From Rhodobacter sp. CZR27 (GTDB taxonomy: Bacteria > Pseudomonadota > Alphaproteobacteria > Rhodobacterales > Rhodobacteraceae), in NCBI RefSeq assembly GCF_002407205.1, contig NZ_CP023548.1, positions 1,264,501 through 1,328,500 of the forward strand: a stretch of DNA of 64,000 nt. The letters are read 5' to 3'. Every line of letters begins with the position of its first letter. The stretch's first letter is position 1. This document shows, piece by piece, positions 1-8,720 of the stretch. The position numbers were made by a program, and so were the translations under genes. The notes beneath the pieces are model-generated. The model was not told the origin of the DNA and searched no databases. It saw only the letters and a list, made by a program, of their open reading frames with translations.

Positions 1-278
1 GCCAGTTCGCGCCGGGCGTCATGAAGCGGCGGATGAACCCGCAGTCGATGCCGCTCGTCCGCGAGGCCGCGACCTCCGTCCTGCAGGGCGAGCGCCATCC
101 TCTGGTCGGCACGGCGACCTTCTTTCACACGGCCGGACATCGCTTCCCGTACGACAACATGCACTACGTCGTCGTGACGGGCGGCAATGCCTTCTACGAG
201 AAGCGGCCGAACTACCTGGTGACACAGCCTGTGCCGCCGGAGCCGGTCGAGGGTCTGACGGGCTGGTACGGCGGCTGA
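1..278 (+). CDS. Cell-wall hydrolase (SleB/Hydrolase_2-like), C-terminal part
   Basis: The reading frame is open from the left edge, so the start lies outside the window. The visible ~91 residues begin QFAPGVMKRRM and include LVREAATSVLQGER, FFHTAGHRFPYDN and LVTQPVPPEP. The same blocks occur in the second hydrolase gene at 23888-27023, which still has its N-terminal lipoprotein signal. Proteins of this family are secreted peptidoglycan hydrolases related to the spore-cortex enzyme SleB. The two copies are clearly paralogous but not identical (roughly three residues in four match), so this is not a simple duplicate made by transposition. The gene marks the left border of the defence island; the first cargo gene starts about 190 bp downstream. 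Confidence 0.75.
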   Translation, partial: QFAPGVMKRRMNPQSMPLVREAATSVLQGERHPLVGTATFFHTAGHRFPYDNMHYVVVTGGNAFYEKRPNYLVTQPVPPEPVEGLTGWYGG

Positions 279-471
279 TAACGGCGCCCCGTCACGCTCC
301 CCTTGCCGCGCTCCCTCCCGAGGCACGCGCATCTAGCGATGAACTCCCGTCGCCAGATCGGCGCGACTGGCAGAAGGGCGCAGAAAGCCACCGCGGTCGC
401 TCCACACGGTCGCATCCGCGAGCGCAACACCTACGGCAAAGACCCCTATCCCCCGGAAGGCTAAGTGAATC

Positions 472-1386
472 ATGAGACGTATCCTGTGCATCGATGGCGG
501 TGGCATCAAAGGCACCCAACCCGCAGCCTTTCTGGCGGGCTTGGAAGAAGACCTTGATGAACCGATTGGCCGCTACTTCGATCTGATTGCGGGAACGTCA
601 ACCGGGGGGATTCTCGCGATCGGTCTTGCCCTCGGCATCCGGGCCAAGACCCTTCTGGAACTCTACGAAAATCGCGGGCCGACGATCTTCGGGCCAGCGG
701 GGGACAACAACTGGCTCGGGCGAAAGGTCCGAGATGCGCGTGCCGCCTTGCGTCACCTGGTCAAGCCGAAGCACGAGGCATCGACGCTTCGGGACGAGCT
801 CCACGCCGTCCTTGGCGACAAGCTCATCGGCGAGGCGAAGACCCGGTTGCTGATCCCGGCCTGGGATGCCGATCAGCGAAGCGTCTACATCTACAAGACG
901 TCACATCATCCGCGGCTCACCAAGGATTACCGGAAGCCCGCGCTAGACGCCGCGATGGCGACGTCGGCCGCCCCGACCTATTTCGCGCGCCACAAGACGG
1001 TGGATGATGTCGGGCTCCTCGATGGCGGCACCTGGTGCAATAATCCAGTGGGCGTCGCGACCGTAGAAGCGATCTCGATGCTTGGCTGGTCTCCGCAGGT
1101 CCTGCACATCCTGAGCCTCGGCTGTGTCGACGAGGTCTACATGCTGCCTGAATCTCCCGGCAAGGCCGGTCTTGGGTTGAAGGCGCTCAGCCTTCTCATG
1201 GACGGCCAGTCTCGCGGTGCGCTCGGCATTGCCCGTCATTTGACAGGCGATCCGCATGACCGGACGGCTGTTCACCGGTATTCGCCGAGCGTGCCGGACG
1301 GGTTCTTTTCCCTCGACGGCACCACAAGATCCAGAGGCTCAAGGGGCTTGGTGCCTCCAGCGCCCGGCACGCCAGCCCCACCCTGA
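472..1386 (+). CDS. capV: CapV-type patatin phospholipase, CBASS effector, frameshifted near 3' end
   Basis: Cyclic-nucleotide-activated phospholipase that would degrade the inner membrane once the neighbouring CD-NTase signals infection. Seen: oxyanion motif DGGGIKG (residues 8-14), nucleophile elbow GTSTG (Ser43) and catalytic DGG (Asp184). The frame as it stands ends at 1386 with 304 residues, and its last ~20 residues are unlike the family. From about base 1326 the +1 frame reads KIQRLKGLGASSARHASP and continues to a TGA at 1455-1457, overlapping the next gene as ATGA. A single missing C in ACCACAAG (expected ACCACCAAG) near 1324-1326 explains this, so the native gene was 472-1457 (about 328 residues). 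Either the effector is damaged or this is a sequencing error. The family identification is firm. Confidence 0.9.
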   Translation: MRRILCIDGGGIKGTQPAAFLAGLEEDLDEPIGRYFDLIAGTSTGGILAIGLALGIRAKTLLELYENRGPTIFGPAGDNNWLGRKVRDARAALRHLVKPKHEASTLRDELHAVLGDKLIGEAKTRLLIPAWDADQRSVYIYKTSHHPRLTKDYRKPALDAAMATSAAPTYFARHKTVDDVGLLDGGTWCNNPVGVATVEAISMLGWSPQVLHILSLGCVDEVYMLPESPGKAGLGLKALSLLMDGQSRGALGIARHLTGDPHDRTAVHRYSPSVPDGFFSLDGTTRSRGSRGLVPPAPGTPAPP

Positions 1387-1453
1387 CCCCCATCTTCTTC
1401 CAGCAACCTGCCGCGCAGTTCGTGCCTGTGCATCAACTCAAACGGAACGCGGC

Positions 1454-2653
1454 ATGAACCAGATCTTCTCGCACCCCCTTACCGATACCGCCATTCAGCG
1501 GCGGGCGCAGGTCTTCACGATCCTCGAAGAAATCTGCCAGGAGCTGGAATGGACCCAGACCCAGTTCGAGAAGGCCCGTACCAGCTACGAAGCCGTCGCG
1601 GACTGGTTGGCCGGATCGAGCGATCCGATGCTTGGCTCCCTCCATGTCTACCTGCACGGATCCGGCGCGCTCGGAACTTCCATCAAGCCGATCGGGCGCG
1701 ACGAGTTCGACGTCGATCTGATCAGCTTCATTCTCGGTCTCGGCCCGGAAATCGCACCGGCGCGCCTGAAGGCTGCAATCGGCAAGCGCTTGCGCGAACA
1801 CGCCTACTACACGTCGATTCTGGAAGAAAAGAAGCGCTGCTGGCGCCTGAACTACGCCGGCGACTTTCACCTCGACATCTCACCGACCATTGCCAATCCG
1901 AACTGCATGAACGGCGGTGAACTGGTGCCTGATCGCAAGCTACGGGACTGGCATGCGACAAATCCTCGGGCCTATCGGGCCCTCTTCGACGATCGGGCGG
2001 CCCTGGTTCCGAGGATGACCCAGTCGATCATCGCGGCGCAGCGCGATGCGGCCACGATCGAGCCCTTCCCGGTTCGCCAGTCGGTCAAAGGCATTCTGCC
2101 GCGGGCCGTGCAGCTCCTGAAGCGTCACCGGGATCTGGAATTCCTGCATGTTCAGGAGGAAATTGCGCCGATCTCGATCATCATCACGACCCTGGCCATG
2201 CGATCCTATGAGATGTGCGTCAGGCGTCACGTTTTTGCAGACGAACTCCAGGTGCTGATCGACACGATCCGCCTGATGCCGATCTTCATCGAGCGTCCCC
2301 TCGTCAACGGCCGCCAGATCTACGCGGTCTGGAACGAGACCACCGAAGGCGAAAATTTTGCCGAGCGTTGGAATGAAGAACCGGCGCGGGTCGAGGCCTT
2401 CTACAAATGGCACGGCAAGGCGCTTGCCGACTTTGAAGCGCTGCGGGACTTGGTCGGTCTCGACGCGATTGTCGGCTCGATGAAGGACAGCCTGGGTGAC
2501 AAACTTGTTTCCCGGACCATGAACCGGCGGATGGATGCGCTGAACGAGGGGCGGAAGACGGGGGCACTCGTACTTGGTGCGGGTGTTGGCCTTACCACCC
2601 AAAAATCGGTTGCTTCGACGCCCGTTCCCAAGAACGAGTTTTTCGGGGACTAG
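1454..2653 (+). CDS. CBASS cGAS/DncV-like nucleotidyltransferase (CD-NTase)
   Basis: Synthesises the cyclic oligonucleotide second messenger of CBASS in the cytoplasm. The 399-residue protein has the nucleotidyltransferase signature: GSGALGTSIKP (GS at residues 69-70), the metal-binding pair in DEFDVDL (Asp86 and Asp88) and the third acidic residue in HLDISP (Asp141). A helical C-terminal half follows, with the LLKRHRD segment common in the family. The ATG at 1454 overlaps the TGA of the frame-corrected capV by 4 bp, which fixes both ends. The subtype and signal product cannot be told from sequence alone. Ends 5 bp before the E2 gene. Confidence 0.92.
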   Translation: MNQIFSHPLTDTAIQRRAQVFTILEEICQELEWTQTQFEKARTSYEAVADWLAGSSDPMLGSLHVYLHGSGALGTSIKPIGRDEFDVDLISFILGLGPEIAPARLKAAIGKRLREHAYYTSILEEKKRCWRLNYAGDFHLDISPTIANPNCMNGGELVPDRKLRDWHATNPRAYRALFDDRAALVPRMTQSIIAAQRDAATIEPFPVRQSVKGILPRAVQLLKRHRDLEFLHVQEEIAPISIIITTLAMRSYEMCVRRHVFADELQVLIDTIRLMPIFIERPLVNGRQIYAVWNETTEGENFAERWNEEPARVEAFYKWHGKALADFEALRDLVGLDAIVGSMKDSLGDKLVSRTMNRRMDALNEGRKTGALVLGAGVGLTTQKSVASTPVPKNEFFGD

Positions 2654-2658
2654 GCGCG

Positions 2659-3135
2659 ATGGCGGGATCGACCACGAGAAACCGGCTGACACTGCCCCAG
2701 CAGTACCTGTTCCTGCAGAAGTCCAAGACAATAGTCGGCAAGGGGGCGCTTGGTCCGCGCCAGTTGGAATGGCACTTTCGCGCACAACCCACGCCGCTTT
2801 CCCGGTCGTATCAGGTCACCCTTGCCCTGGAGAAGGACGGGACGCCGGATGTTCGGGTCGTAGATCCTGACTTGAGGTTCCTCGCCGGTGGACGCGACCT
2901 GCCGCATATCTACCATGACCCGGATCGGCTCTGTCTCTATCTGCCCGGGACCGGACAATGGGACGCCAGCAAGCGTCTGGACCTCACCATAATCCCCTGG
3001 ACCCACCTCTGGCTGATCTATTTCGAGGAATGGCTCGTGTCGGACGACTGGAAGGGCGGGGGAAAACACCCCGGGGAGGATGACCCAGACGAGGGCAACC
3101 GCGCGTTGCGCCGCAGCCTTCATCGAAGGCGCTAA
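2659..3135 (+). CDS. E2-like ligase of type II-short CBASS (Cap2 E2 domain only)
   Basis: A 158-residue protein following the CD-NTase with a 5-bp gap. The signature block RLCLYLPG (Cys92, the likely catalytic cysteine), then IPWTHLWLIYFEEWL and WKGGGKHP, matches the stand-alone E2-like proteins of type II-short CBASS. In long type II systems Cap2 is an E1-E2 fusion with the Cap3 protease; neither an adenylating E1 domain nor Cap3 is present here. Known role of the family: conjugation of the CD-NTase C-terminus to targets, which primes signalling. The role here is inferred from motif and position. The highly charged tail (RALRRSLHRRR) is unusual. Confidence 0.8.
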   Translation: MAGSTTRNRLTLPQQYLFLQKSKTIVGKGALGPRQLEWHFRAQPTPLSRSYQVTLALEKDGTPDVRVVDPDLRFLAGGRDLPHIYHDPDRLCLYLPGTGQWDASKRLDLTIIPWTHLWLIYFEEWLVSDDWKGGGKHPGEDDPDEGNRALRRSLHRRR

Positions 3136-3324
3136 CTTAGCAGATTCGAACTGGAAGAAGTTCTTTCGTGTCAATTGGAACTGCGAGCTGAGGCGAGGTG
3201 AGCGGCAGCTATGTGGGTTGCGGATGCAGCATCATGACGCCTAGCCTAATGGCGGCTATGGGCCGGCTGCACCGGTCGGGTAAGGCGCGTCCACCCGAGC
3301 GCGACGGCCCCTTCCTGCGCAACG

Positions 3325-3531
3325 TGGCAGCGCGGCAGCAACGAGAATACCAACGGCCTGCTGCGCCAGTTCATGCCGAAGGGCACCAACCCGGCGACGT
3401 CAGCCAGACCCTGGCTCAACGACGTGACGCGACTGATGAACCAGCCAACCAAAAAAACCCTCGGATGGAGTCTCCCCCGAGGAAGCGCTGGCCTAAGGAG
3501 TAGCGGCCTCCAGTTCAATCGTTGCGCTTAA
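3325..3531 (+). pseudogene. IS30-family transposase, C-terminal relic
   Basis: The frame from 3325 to the TAA at 3529-3531 reads WQRGSNENTNGLLRQFMPKG and later WLNDVTRLMNQPTKKTLGW. This is the conserved C-terminal block of IS30-type transposases (the E of NEN is in the DDE triad), with no start codon and no upstream domain. About 68 codons survive and the last ~20 have drifted. A scar of a lost insertion sequence between the CBASS operon and the next gene pair; no function expected. Confidence 0.7.
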
Positions 3532-3535
3532 TCTT

Positions 3536-4024
3536 TCAACTCGCCCTTGGACAGGGCGAAATGGCGTCATAGTCCTGCTTTTCGATCATCAATCGCTCGG
3601 TTCGCCAGCTTCGAAAAACCATTGGTTGAGCATACTTCCATCTGAAGACAGCTCGCACCATCCCATTGTCTGGCAGGCCCTCCCAACCATCCTGCCTCAT
3701 CACATGCATATCAACAAATTCCCCTGGCTTAATCGCCATTATTCCGTAGATATCTGCGCGCATGAATGTCTCATCGTCAGCACTGAGAAAAAGGTCTTGA
3801 GGGCTGCTTGAGTTTCCTGCCTGAGCTAGAACAAGGCGATCGCTCGGATTATGCACCCGCAGGATAACGCGGTTTCTTTCAGGGATGTCATGGTCGTCAT
3901 CCTGAAGGAAGCGAGCATAAGGTCGAGACTTAGTCGCGCGATCCCAAATCAGAAATGCCGCGGAGATCAATCCCCCCAATGATCCCACCGTCTTGATAAC
4001 CGACCAGATTTCAGCCCCATTCAT
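3536..4024 (-). CDS. Small membrane-anchored protein of unknown function
   Basis: A 162-residue protein with one N-terminal membrane helix (about residues 14-28) followed by a soluble, probably beta-rich domain (RVILRVHNPSDRLVLAQAGN, later FVDMHVMRQDGW). No family recognised. It lies 76 bp downstream of the ClpP-like gene on the same strand, so the two are likely co-transcribed. Base composition is less GC-rich than in the flanking genes, in line with horizontal acquisition. The position between two anti-phage systems makes a defence or accessory role conceivable, but nothing in the sequence proves it. Confidence 0.6.
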   Translation of the reverse strand: MNGAEIWSVIKTVGSLGGLISAAFLIWDRATKSRPYARFLQDDDHDIPERNRVILRVHNPSDRLVLAQAGNSSSPQDLFLSADDETFMRADIYGIMAIKPGEFVDMHVMRQDGWEGLPDNGMVRAVFRWKYAQPMVFRSWRTERLMIEKQDYDAISPCPRAS

Positions 4025-4100
4025 TCTCGGATTCCATTACCACTGCAACTTGTCGAACCACAGGGACACCATTCATTTCATCGCAATCTGCAGGGCGCAC

Positions 4101-5228
4101 CTATTCTGCAAAGATTGCAGCACCAAACTGCCGGATGCGGCTATCGTAGATGCGGGCCAGGCAATCGGCATTGTAACCACAACTATCGCGCCCCTTGAGC
4201 CACTCCCGCTGATTGTCGAGGATGCGGCCATCCGGGCTTCCTTGCCGGATAAAGACATAGAGTTTGCTCGACACCTGATCTCGAACCCAAAGGCTCTCAT
4301 GATCGCAGATTCCGTGTTCAGCATTGCTGCGCGCCCTCGAACAGTCGAAGCTCGGGCCGGAGATACCCAAGTCGATCGAAGCAGAACGCAGTTCATCTGT
4401 AAAATGCACACAGAGCTCGGGAGGTGTCATGGTTCGGCTGCGCCCCTTCTGAATTTCGACTTCTGTCGTGAAGAAATCTATCCACAAGTCTTCGCCGGCC
4501 AGAGCGTTGCCTTTTGCATGCGCAACCCGCGCCTCGACCTCTACGTGCGCGACATTGAGATCCATCAAGTCCGCGCAGATGTTCTGAAGATATACGAGCT
4601 CTACGAAACGAGCGGCGAGTGTCGGGGCCGTCGGGATCTGGTCGGGTGTCGTCACTTTGACTCCATCTTGGAGAAATATGTCGATACCCAGGGCGCGCGC
4701 TGTTCCCGGACTCAGTCGCAGTGTGGATTCCGGTCCGGCTACGGTCGCAAAGCGAATGACATGCTTGTTGTATCCGAGGTGAGTGAGAAAGGACCCGATC
4801 TCCGCATTCATCATGCCGGTTTCGCGGGCCTCGCCATTGGCGTCACGGATGTACGCGGCGTGAAACCCTATCACGGAGTCTTCGCTCATGTATCGCCTTG
4901 CGCCTGACAGCCAGAGCAGGGCACAGGCCGAATGACATTCCGCCTGCGGCAGGACCATGGTCGCGAAGTTCCGGCTACGGATTTCTGCGCCAATCGAGAG
5001 CGCTTCCGTCACGTTTCCTCCCGGGCTGTCCAGAGTGACGGTGGCTCTGGAATACCTGTCCGCGATGTGACTGAACTTAGCCGAGTCGCCAGGAGCTATC
5101 GGGCCACTGAGGAACAGTGTTGTGTGGTCACCACTTCCGTGTATGGGAACAGTCACTTCCTTGATTTCGAAAGAGTGGGCTGCATGTCCTGTCAGAAACA
5201 GGAGGGCCAGGCTTAAAATTGGATGCAC
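4101..5228 (-). CDS. Secreted ClpP-like protein with C-terminal LprI/DUF1311-like domain
   Basis: The 375-residue protein begins with a signal peptide (about residues 1-19). Residues ~35-190 resemble ClpP/crotonase-fold periplasmic proteins: DSPGGNVTEALSIG is the oxyanion segment, Ser100 in CHSACALLW is the nucleophile and His123 in IGFHAAY the likely base. Residues ~290-370 carry the Cys-rich pattern of lysozyme-inhibitor-like LprI/DUF1311 domains (SFDCSRARSNAEHGICD, then DSCGYNADCLARIYDSRI). The family fold is clear; substrate and role are not. It precedes the membrane protein at 3536-4024 on the same strand. Less GC-rich than its surroundings. Confidence 0.75.
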   Translation of the reverse strand: MHPILSLALLFLTGHAAHSFEIKEVTVPIHGSGDHTTLFLSGPIAPGDSAKFSHIADRYSRATVTLDSPGGNVTEALSIGAEIRSRNFATMVLPQAECHSACALLWLSGARRYMSEDSVIGFHAAYIRDANGEARETGMMNAEIGSFLTHLGYNKHVIRFATVAGPESTLRLSPGTARALGIDIFLQDGVKVTTPDQIPTAPTLAARFVELVYLQNICADLMDLNVAHVEVEARVAHAKGNALAGEDLWIDFFTTEVEIQKGRSRTMTPPELCVHFTDELRSASIDLGISGPSFDCSRARSNAEHGICDHESLWVRDQVSSKLYVFIRQGSPDGRILDNQREWLKGRDSCGYNADCLARIYDSRIRQFGAAIFAE

Positions 5229-5664
5229 CGGTTTCCTCGCGAGTTGCTCGATCGCCGCACCTTCACGATACGGACAGTTTCGGTGATCGCAACAGGCGGT
5301 TCACCCTTGAGTTCGGCCTATTCACCGAAACCGCGCTGTCCGGCGGATGGGGTGGGCGCCGGGATCTTTAAGACACGGTCGCGGGTTCCAGCCGACGTCG
5401 AGCGACGGCTGCGGGCTGTCGGTCCCTCGGTGCAGCACGCTCGAAAGGCCGCTTTGGAGGCCTGCGCCAGGAATTGCGACCGGCGACTTTGGGCCGACCC
5501 TACCCCCCCAGTCGGCTCGGCAGCGGCAACGTGCCTCGGTCGCTTCCTGCGCATCGCAGCCCTTCGGCCTGAGGCGGCGAACGTCTGCTGTCGCAGAGTT
5601 CCGCGGGCGCATTGAAACGCGCGGCGTCGCCCAGATCCAGCCATAGCTCCAGATACGACGACGC
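5229..5664 (+). other. Intergenic stretch with a dispersed noncoding repeat
   Basis: No convincing gene in these 436 bp. Several overlapping short frames are arginine/alanine-rich and look like GC-rich noise. The segment at about 5420-5500 is a diverged inverted-orientation copy of the noncoding segment at 27115-27185. Confidence 0.5.
5420..5500 (-). repeat. Dispersed intergenic repeat, copy 1
   Basis: Read on the minus strand this ~75-bp stretch matches 27115-27185 (plus) at roughly three bases in four. Shared blocks are GCCGGTCG, GGCGCAGGC, AAGCGGCC, TCGAGCG and GCTGCA. Both lie outside genes. Looks like a genomic repeat family rather than a coding relic. Confidence 0.5.
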
Positions 5665-7716
5665 TCAGCCCTTGAAACCTAGCAATCGAGCCTCTGTCAG
5701 AAGCTTCTCACCATGCACCGCCTGCTTGCGGGTAGGCGGCTTGCCATTGCCAGCAGCCTTGCCGAGGCTGAACGACAGCGACCGCTGCCATGGCTGGAGG
5801 CTCTGGGTGTCCTTCGCCCAAGCGGCAAGGTCGAACCAAGTCTGCGACGGCACGGCCGACACCCGCGCGAGTTGTTCGCTTTCCGCGGCGCTGACTTGCT
5901 CTTCGAAGACGTGCGCGCCTTCCGCCGTCCGCGCGCCGTCGCGCGTCACGAGTTCTGCCTTTAGGACCGGCGGAATCTCGATGGCGAGGTGACAGAAGCC
6001 TTCCCAGCAGGGGAGCTTCTTCGCCCATTCGGTCACGTTCTGACCGCCGGGCGGATTGGTTATGTGTTCATGGGCGTGATGACTGAGCGTCTCGACAAAT
6101 CCGGCCAGCGCCGGGGTCAATTCTTGGGTTGCCCAAATGCCATCGAGGTTGATCCGGCGTTCGGTGTGATGGGAGAGCCAGGCGATGCTGTAGGTGACGA
6201 TGTTCGCGCGGTAGCCGCCGAACTTTTGACGCGAGACGATCTTCTCTGACTGACGGAACAGGATCGCCCGGGCCACCGCACGTTCGAACCATCGCTCGTC
6301 AGGCTCGAAATCTCCGCGCTGCTGCAGCATGTCCATGTAATCAAGATAGCACTTTTGCCCGCCCCGGCTGACAATGTGCGGCAGCTGCGACCAGCTGTGC
6401 TCGTACTTTGCCAAATCCGTCTTGGTGATTAGCTGATTGCGCGGATGGATTAGCTCCCATTTCCGGCGTTCGGCTTCGGTACGGTTCTGCGCCAGCGCGT
6501 CATGATACTGGCCGCGGGCACGCTCATAAAACCAGCGTGTCTGCCGCTGGAACCCGCCCGCCGGCGGCGCCCATATCGAGCGCGACAGTTCTTCCATCCG
6601 ACGGTGAAACACATGACTGGACGAAAAGTCTGCCATGTTTACCTTGTTCTGGTTGTTGGCGGACTGTGAGATGCGCGGCGCGATGTCGTCGATGTCTCCG
6701 TCCGACAGGATTTCGGTGATCTTCACTGGCACCTGCAGCCTTGCAGGGTCGGCGTTGTCCTTCCGCCATGCCCGGAAGATCGAACCGGTGGTCTGTCCGC
6801 CGTTGACGATCTGGAAGTCGCTCGCAGAGAGTAGGTCGGCAGTCCCGTCACCATGATCCACTAGTTTTATACCGGAAGCGGTGACCGACAGTCCATTGTT
6901 GAAGGCTAGGAACATCTCCGGCTCTTCGATGATGGTCTTTCGTATTCCCTGGTTAACCTTCCCCTTCAACTGGAGGAAGCTGCGAACGTTGCGCTCCAGC
7001 AGCCGAGGCCCGTGCTGACGATACATCTCGACGAGGATGTCGCCGGTTAGCATCGTCATCAGGCAGCGATAGCCGGCGTCGGGAGGGGTGGCGACGATAC
7101 ACCGGACCGACTTCCCCATCCGGCCGAAATCGACTTCTATCGGTTCGCGATCGACACCCGAGGAGCGCGCGCGCATCAGGCGGCGCAGATCCCAGAGATG
7201 ACTGGAAACCTCGATCCGCCCGATCATCTCGTTCTCGATGCGGTCGATGGTGGCGATGCCGTCCGTCAGCACGAAGAGGCGGACGTGACTGAGATCGTTA
7301 CGCGCGTCGTGGATCGCGCGGCACATGTCATAGCGATCGAGCGCCGCCTCCATCGAGCGATGCTGTCCGTGGAGCGACCGCGACAGGAAAGTGGACAGGC
7401 GTCGAAAGGCGGCGTCGACATCCGCCTTGGGCACTGTTCCCGCCTCGCCATCCAGCCGGGGTAGCGACAGGTAGAGGTCGAGCCGATCGCCGTCTTCCGA
7501 CAAGTACCAACCGCTGCAGCGCATGCCGCGGCCTTCGAAGTCGCAAGCCATACCGTCATCAATTTCTGACGCATCGACCAGATATTCGATCATGAGCTCA
7601 GTGAAGGCGCTCGCGCGCAGCGCCCCGTCCTCTGCCGCGTCCGCCCTCGCAAAGACGTCCTGCTGGAGGTCTCGCGCAAACTGGCCCAGTTCCTCAGTTT
7701 CGGTCACGCTCCGCAC
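5665..7716 (-). CDS. AIPR-family abortive-infection/phage-resistance protein
   Basis: Last gene of the leftward defence operon; 683 residues, the usual size of AIPR proteins. Diagnostic segments are FLAFNNGLSVTA (around residue 275) and DFQIVNGGQTTGSIF (around 303), followed by ISQSANNQNKVNMADF. These are the conserved core of the family first described from abortive phage-resistance loci. A GTG at 7716 is used here. A second GTG at 7707, overlapping the preceding stop as GTGA, is equally plausible and would remove three residues. The activity of the family is not settled; association with restriction-modification genes is well known. Confidence 0.88.
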   Translation of the reverse strand: MRSVTETEELGQFARDLQQDVFARADAAEDGALRASAFTELMIEYLVDASEIDDGMACDFEGRGMRCSGWYLSEDGDRLDLYLSLPRLDGEAGTVPKADVDAAFRRLSTFLSRSLHGQHRSMEAALDRYDMCRAIHDARNDLSHVRLFVLTDGIATIDRIENEMIGRIEVSSHLWDLRRLMRARSSGVDREPIEVDFGRMGKSVRCIVATPPDAGYRCLMTMLTGDILVEMYRQHGPRLLERNVRSFLQLKGKVNQGIRKTIIEEPEMFLAFNNGLSVTASGIKLVDHGDGTADLLSASDFQIVNGGQTTGSIFRAWRKDNADPARLQVPVKITEILSDGDIDDIAPRISQSANNQNKVNMADFSSSHVFHRRMEELSRSIWAPPAGGFQRQTRWFYERARGQYHDALAQNRTEAERRKWELIHPRNQLITKTDLAKYEHSWSQLPHIVSRGGQKCYLDYMDMLQQRGDFEPDERWFERAVARAILFRQSEKIVSRQKFGGYRANIVTYSIAWLSHHTERRINLDGIWATQELTPALAGFVETLSHHAHEHITNPPGGQNVTEWAKKLPCWEGFCHLAIEIPPVLKAELVTRDGARTAEGAHVFEEQVSAAESEQLARVSAVPSQTWFDLAAWAKDTQSLQPWQRSLSFSLGKAAGNGKPPTRKQAVHGEKLLTEARLLGFKG

Positions 7717-8720
7717 CCGGTCATGTTACGCACGGTCTCTTCATCCATTTCCCATGCGCCAAGGTCGTCGGCGATGATCGAATAGTGGATGTCGCCCACC
7801 CCGGCCGGCAGGTTTGTCGCGGTCAGCCTCGGAAACATTCCTGCGACGCGGAACCACCGGGTCAACGCGACGCGATAGCGCCGCGCCTCATACAGCGGCG
7901 CGTGGACGTCGAGATAGTCGGCGAGCAGCAGGCGCTCGTCGAACAGTCGGGCCGCAGGCTCGTCACCGGCCAACCGCAGCCGTAGCTGCGCGACCAGGTC
8001 GGGCAGCGACTGGCCATGGGCCTCGCTTTCGTCGAGCCGCACGCTCGCAAGGACGAGCGTGTCGTGCGGTTTTTCGTCGAGCTGCTTCTCGTTCGAGATC
8101 ATGATCTTTGCGTGACGCTTGGCGAGTGAGGCCTTGACCTCGATCGCAAGCCCTCCTCGGCGAAAATCTTGGTGGGCGCTGTCGGAGCCGACCCAAGCCG
8201 TAACGCCATCGAGCAGGGTTCCGCTCTCGAGAAACAGCCGATCCAAAACGACGAGTTCACCAAACAGTCCACGCTGTCGTTCTTCGGACAGGCCGTCCGG
8301 CGCGATCCGATCAAACAGGCCCTGCCACATGCAGAGCCGGTCAATGCAGACCCGCAGCGCTGAGTCCGAGCTGTGCTTGGCGACGATGGCGTTGACAAGA
8401 TCGGCCGAGAGGACTGCGAATATCTCGCGCAGCCGTTCCTCCTCAAGGACTATCTTCAGCCGCGTGCGTTCGGGGTGACCGCCGCCGCCATGTTCCTCGT
8501 GGGTCACGCGGACGCCCCTGCAGCGCGGAACGCGCTCCGCCAGGTCGGTGACATGTCCATCGCCTTCCACCAGAAGACCGCTGCGTCCCCGAGGCCAGAA
8601 AATGCAGGCAAAGACATCGACCGCAGCCTGTGGGTCGAGCCGCCGTCGTTCCATCCCAGACATGCTGTGCCGCGCAGCCGCAAGATTCGCCCAGCGCTCG
8701 ATGAGGTCAGCCGGTGTCAA
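7704..8720 (-). CDS. PD-(D/E)XK nuclease-fold protein (DUF4420-like)
   Basis: A 338-residue protein. GLFGELVVL (Glu about residue 157) and HQDFRRGGLAIEVKAS (Asp about 187, then E-x-K) form the D...ExK nuclease signature, so it probably supplies DNA cleavage in the operon. The start is a TTG at 8720 that overlaps the TGA of the upstream Z1 gene by 4 bp (TTGA). Its own stop overlaps the AIPR gene by 13 bp. Proteins of this family are repeatedly found beside Z1-domain ATPases and AIPR proteins. The nuclease role is inferred from motif and context. Confidence 0.85.
   Translation of the reverse strand: MTPADLIERWANLAAARHSMSGMERRRLDPQAAVDVFACIFWPRGRSGLLVEGDGHVTDLAERVPRCRGVRVTHEEHGGGGHPERTRLKIVLEEERLREIFAVLSADLVNAIVAKHSSDSALRVCIDRLCMWQGLFDRIAPDGLSEERQRGLFGELVVLDRLFLESGTLLDGVTAWVGSDSAHQDFRRGGLAIEVKASLAKRHAKIMISNEKQLDEKPHDTLVLASVRLDESEAHGQSLPDLVAQLRLRLAGDEPAARLFDERLLLADYLDVHAPLYEARRYRVALTRWFRVAGMFPRLTATNLPAGVGDIHYSIIADDLGAWEMDEETVRNMTGCGA

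Noticed and set aside
1256..1453. In-frame extension of the CD-NTase to 1256
   Set aside because: It overlaps the capV coding region and is not nucleotidyltransferase-like; the ATG at 1454 with ATGA overlap is the natural start.
5318..5646. Overlapping frames of ~100 codons on both strands between the ClpP-like and AIPR genes
   Set aside because: The sequence matches a noncoding repeat at 27.1 kb and has no coding character.
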